Assembly: GCA_963736055.1 (NCBI GenBank)
Contig: CAVTNM010000008.1
Location: 62,001 to 126,000 of the forward strand
Length of the DNA: 64,000 bases
Source of the DNA: AC-32 sp963736055
GTDB lineage: Bacteria; Actinomycetota; Thermoleophilia; Gaiellales; Gaiellaceae
Direction of reading: 5' to 3'
Part shown: positions 62,331 through 64,000 of the stretch, piece by piece
How the letters are laid out: every line of letters starts with the position of its first letter
Position numbering within the stretch: the first letter of the stretch is position 1
Notes under the pieces: generated by a model
The model's input: the letters and a program-made list of their open reading frames with translations, nothing else
The model's database searches: none
What the model was told of the DNA's origin: nothing
Program-made: the position numbers and the translations under genes

Positions 62331-62948
62331 CTACGAGAGGCCGTGCTCGCGGGCCCAGAGCGCGGCCTGCGTGCGGTCGCTGACGCCGAGCTGCTGGAAG
62401 ACCCGCGTCAGGTGGCTCTTCACGGTCTTCTCGCTGATCCCGAGCTCGCGTGCGATCAGCTTGTTCGGCATGCCGGCGGCGACGCAGCGCAGGACCTCCC
62501 GCTCGCGCTCGCTCAGTTCAGCCTGCTCGCGCTCGGCGCGCGCCGTGAGCAGGGCGCGGGCGGCCTTCGGGGACAGCGGCGACTCGCCGCGCGAGGCCGC
62601 GCGCACCCCGCCGATCAGCTCCTCGGGCTCGGCGTCCTTCAGCAGGTAGCCGATCGCGCCGGCGTCGAGGGCGGCAAGGATCCGCTCGCGGTCGGTCAAC
62701 GAGGTCAGGACGACGACCTGCACCCCCTCGCTGGCGGCGACGATTGCACGCGTCGCCTCGATCCCGTCCAGCTTCGGCATCGAGAGGTCCATCAGGACGA
62801 CGTCCGGCCGGGTCTGCGCGGCGAGCTCGATCGCCTCGGCGCCATCCGCCGCGCCGCCGACGACCTCGATGTCGGCCGCCGTCGCGAGCAGCCGCTCCAG
62901 CCCGGCCCGGACGAGGCCGTGGTCCTCCGCCAGCAGGACCCGGATCAC
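62331..62948 (-). CDS. NarL/LuxR-type response regulator
   Basis: 205 aa. Receiver domain: LLAEDHGLVRAGLERLL, phosphoacceptor Asp in VVLMDLSMPKLDGIEATRA, Thr in VVVLTSLTD, Lys in IGYLLKDAEPEEL. C-terminal LuxR helix-turn-helix LSEREREVLRCVAAGMPNKL, then IARELGISEKTVKSHLTRVF. GTG start overlaps the kinase stop (GTGA), so the pair is co-translated. Target genes unknown. Confidence 0.95.
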   Translation of the reverse strand: MIRVLLAEDHGLVRAGLERLLATAADIEVVGGAADGAEAIELAAQTRPDVVLMDLSMPKLDGIEATRAIVAASEGVQVVVLTSLTDRERILAALDAGAIGYLLKDAEPEELIGGVRAASRGESPLSPKAARALLTARAEREQAELSEREREVLRCVAAGMPNKLIARELGISEKTVKSHLTRVFQQLGVSDRTQAALWAREHGLS

Positions 62949-64000
62949 GCGGCAACCTCGACCGAGACGCGCGAGCCCCGTCCCGGAGCGGAGTTGACCT
63001 CGAGCTCGCCGCCCGCGTCCCGGGCGAGGTCTTTGAGCATCCGCAGCCCGAAGTGCCCTGCGTCCTCGTAATGCCCGGGGTCGAAGCCGCGGCCGTCGTC
63101 CTCCACGAGGAGCCTGGCCCGGCCGTTCTCCGCGCCGACCTCGACCCGAACGTGCTTCGCATCCGCGTACTTGATCACGTTCCGCATCGCCTCCTGGGCG
63201 ACGCGGAAGAAGAGCGCCTCGGTGTCGCGGCCCAGCCGGAGCCCGTCGTCCACGTCGAGCGCCGTCTCGATCCCGCGCGCCTCGGAGGCCCCGAGCAGGT
63301 CGGCGAGCGCCGCCTCCAGGCCGGCCCGGTGGAGCTCGGGCGGGTAGATCTCGACGAGGAGCGTGCGCAGCTGGCTGATGCCGTGCCTCGTCTCCGCCGC
63401 CGCCTCGCGCAGCTCCGAGTCGTAGGGCGCCGACGCGCCCTCCGCCGCGGCCGAGAGCGAGTACGAGACCGCCGCGAGGTCTTGCACGACGCCGTCGTGC
63501 AGGTCCCGCGCGATCCGCCGGCGTTCCATGTCCGACGCCTCGATCGCACTCCGCAGGAGCCGCTCGCGCTCCTCCTGGCCTCGCTGCACGCGCCTGGCCA
63601 ACCACCAGGCGAGCGGGAGCTGGATCAGAGCAAGCAGGATCAACCCGCCGAGCATCACGGGCGCGAACTGCCGGAAGATCCGGCGCCCGCGGGCGGAGAT
63701 GAAACTCGAGCGGTAGTACGTCTCGTAGCGGAGCCGGACCCCGTCCGGAGTCTGCACGGGCAGGTAGACCTCCAGCAGCCTGCCGAACTTGCGCTCGAAG
63801 CGGTTCTCGGGCTTCGAGAGGTCGCTGACGGCGGCCTCGGGCGTGCTGTTCTGGAACTCGGCGCGGTCGCCGGGGCTCATCGCGTAGCGTGCCCCGATCA
63901 GGCGAGGCTCGTCCGAGTAGACGACGCGGCCGGAGCGGTCCCAGATCTTCACGCGTGCGATCGCCTGCGCGATCGAGACGTCGCTCAGCACCCGCTCCTT
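62945..64000 (-). CDS. NarL-type sensor histidine kinase, 5' end outside window
   Basis: At least 351 aa; the frame is open at the right edge. Extracytoplasmic sensing segment (IARVKIWDRSGRVVYSDEPR), membrane helix (FAPVMLGGLILLALIQLPLA), short HAMP-like linker, HisKA_3 with the phosphorylated His in RRRIARDLHDGVVQDLA, and HATPase_c with AMRNVIKYADAKHVRVEV (N box) and DDGRGFDP (G box). Partner of the adjacent LuxR-type regulator. Its H-box is the reference showing what is missing in the 27086-27325 protein. Confidence 0.92.
   Translation of the reverse strand, partial: KERVLSDVSIAQAIARVKIWDRSGRVVYSDEPRLIGARYAMSPGDRAEFQNSTPEAAVSDLSKPENRFERKFGRLLEVYLPVQTPDGVRLRYETYYRSSFISARGRRIFRQFAPVMLGGLILLALIQLPLAWWLARRVQRGQEERERLLRSAIEASDMERRRIARDLHDGVVQDLAAVSYSLSAAAEGASAPYDSELREAAAETRHGISQLRTLLVEIYPPELHRAGLEAALADLLGASEARGIETALDVDDGLRLGRDTEALFFRVAQEAMRNVIKYADAKHVRVEVGAENGRARLLVEDDGRGFDPGHYEDAGHFGLRMLKDLARDAGGELEVNSAPGRGSRVSVEVAA

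Noticed and set aside
1..64000. CRISPR arrays, rRNA operons, transposase genes
   Set aside because: None seen: no regular short repeats with spacers, no rRNA-length conserved segments, no DDE or HUH transposase motifs.

Overview
The window is GC-rich, densely coded DNA with many GTG and TTG starts. Adjacent genes often overlap by 4 bp at ATGA or GTGA junctions. The gene content is that of a Gram-positive soil actinobacterium: PspA with PspAA, PspAB and HtpX, a DivIVA-domain coiled-coil protein, an ECF42-type sigma factor with its DGPF partner, split LigD-type repair genes, HTTM-type membrane proteins, secreted Ig-repeat proteins and several c-di-GMP and cyclic-nucleotide signalling proteins. 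My best guess is the class Thermoleophilia (Gaiellales or Solirubrobacterales). That is inferred from gene content, because no rRNA is present.

Layout. 1-2.4 kb: a secreted protein broken by several frameshifts. 2.4-7.0 kb: a CrtI-like oxidoreductase, then a leftward set of an HTTM membrane protein, a partner protein, an O-methyltransferase, a thioredoxin-fold protein and an MBL hydrolase. 7.0-9.7 kb: an envelope-stress locus, pspA-pspAA facing pspAB-htpX, with a 136-bp palindromic repeat between them. 9.7-14.2 kb: a polytopic membrane protein, a lipoprotein cytochrome c, serS, an M24 peptidase and tRNA-Ser(UGA). 14.2-20.2 kb: a 6-kb island bounded by the tRNA-Ser 3' end and a 47-bp copy of it. 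It carries an Ig-repeat secreted protein, a proline-rich membrane protein, an ABM-like protein and an ATP-grasp-like protein, and no recognisable integrase.

20.2-28.9 kb: a flippase-like membrane protein, a CYTH-CHAD protein, the DGPF-ECF42 pair, small membrane and lipoproteins, and a receiver-only response regulator following a 79-aa protein that resembles a histidine-kinase DHp domain without its histidine. 29.0-44.4 kb: type II NADH dehydrogenase, an MFS exporter, a GGDEF-EAL protein overlapping an alpha-oxoamine synthase, a cyclase, MscS, a GAF-GGDEF-HD-GYP protein, a second copy of the palindromic repeat, and two tandem secreted paralogs. 44.4-54.2 kb: flavin reductase, HAD phosphatase, FabF, an RCC1-PASTA secreted protein, LigD-type ligase and polymerase on facing strands, tRNA-Ser(GGA), a glycosyltransferase, and glutamate decarboxylase overlapping a class II glutamine amidotransferase. 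54.3-64 kb: the DivIVA-domain protein, a GNAT protein, tRNA-Ser(CGA), a truncated MFS gene ending at tRNA-Ser(GCU), cupredoxin, aquaporin, a 2TM channel-like protein with a non-canonical filter, a hydrolase-cyclase fusion, secreted proteins, and a LuxR-type two-component pair running off the right edge.

Two points matter for reading the annotation. First, about twenty one-base frame breaks occur in otherwise well-preserved genes; most look like assembly indels. One is shown directly by an intact neighbouring paralog. Second, the unexplained structures I consider strongest are the tRNA-Ser island, the palindromic repeat whose end supplies a TAG stop codon, and the histidine-less DHp-like protein beside the receiver-only regulator.
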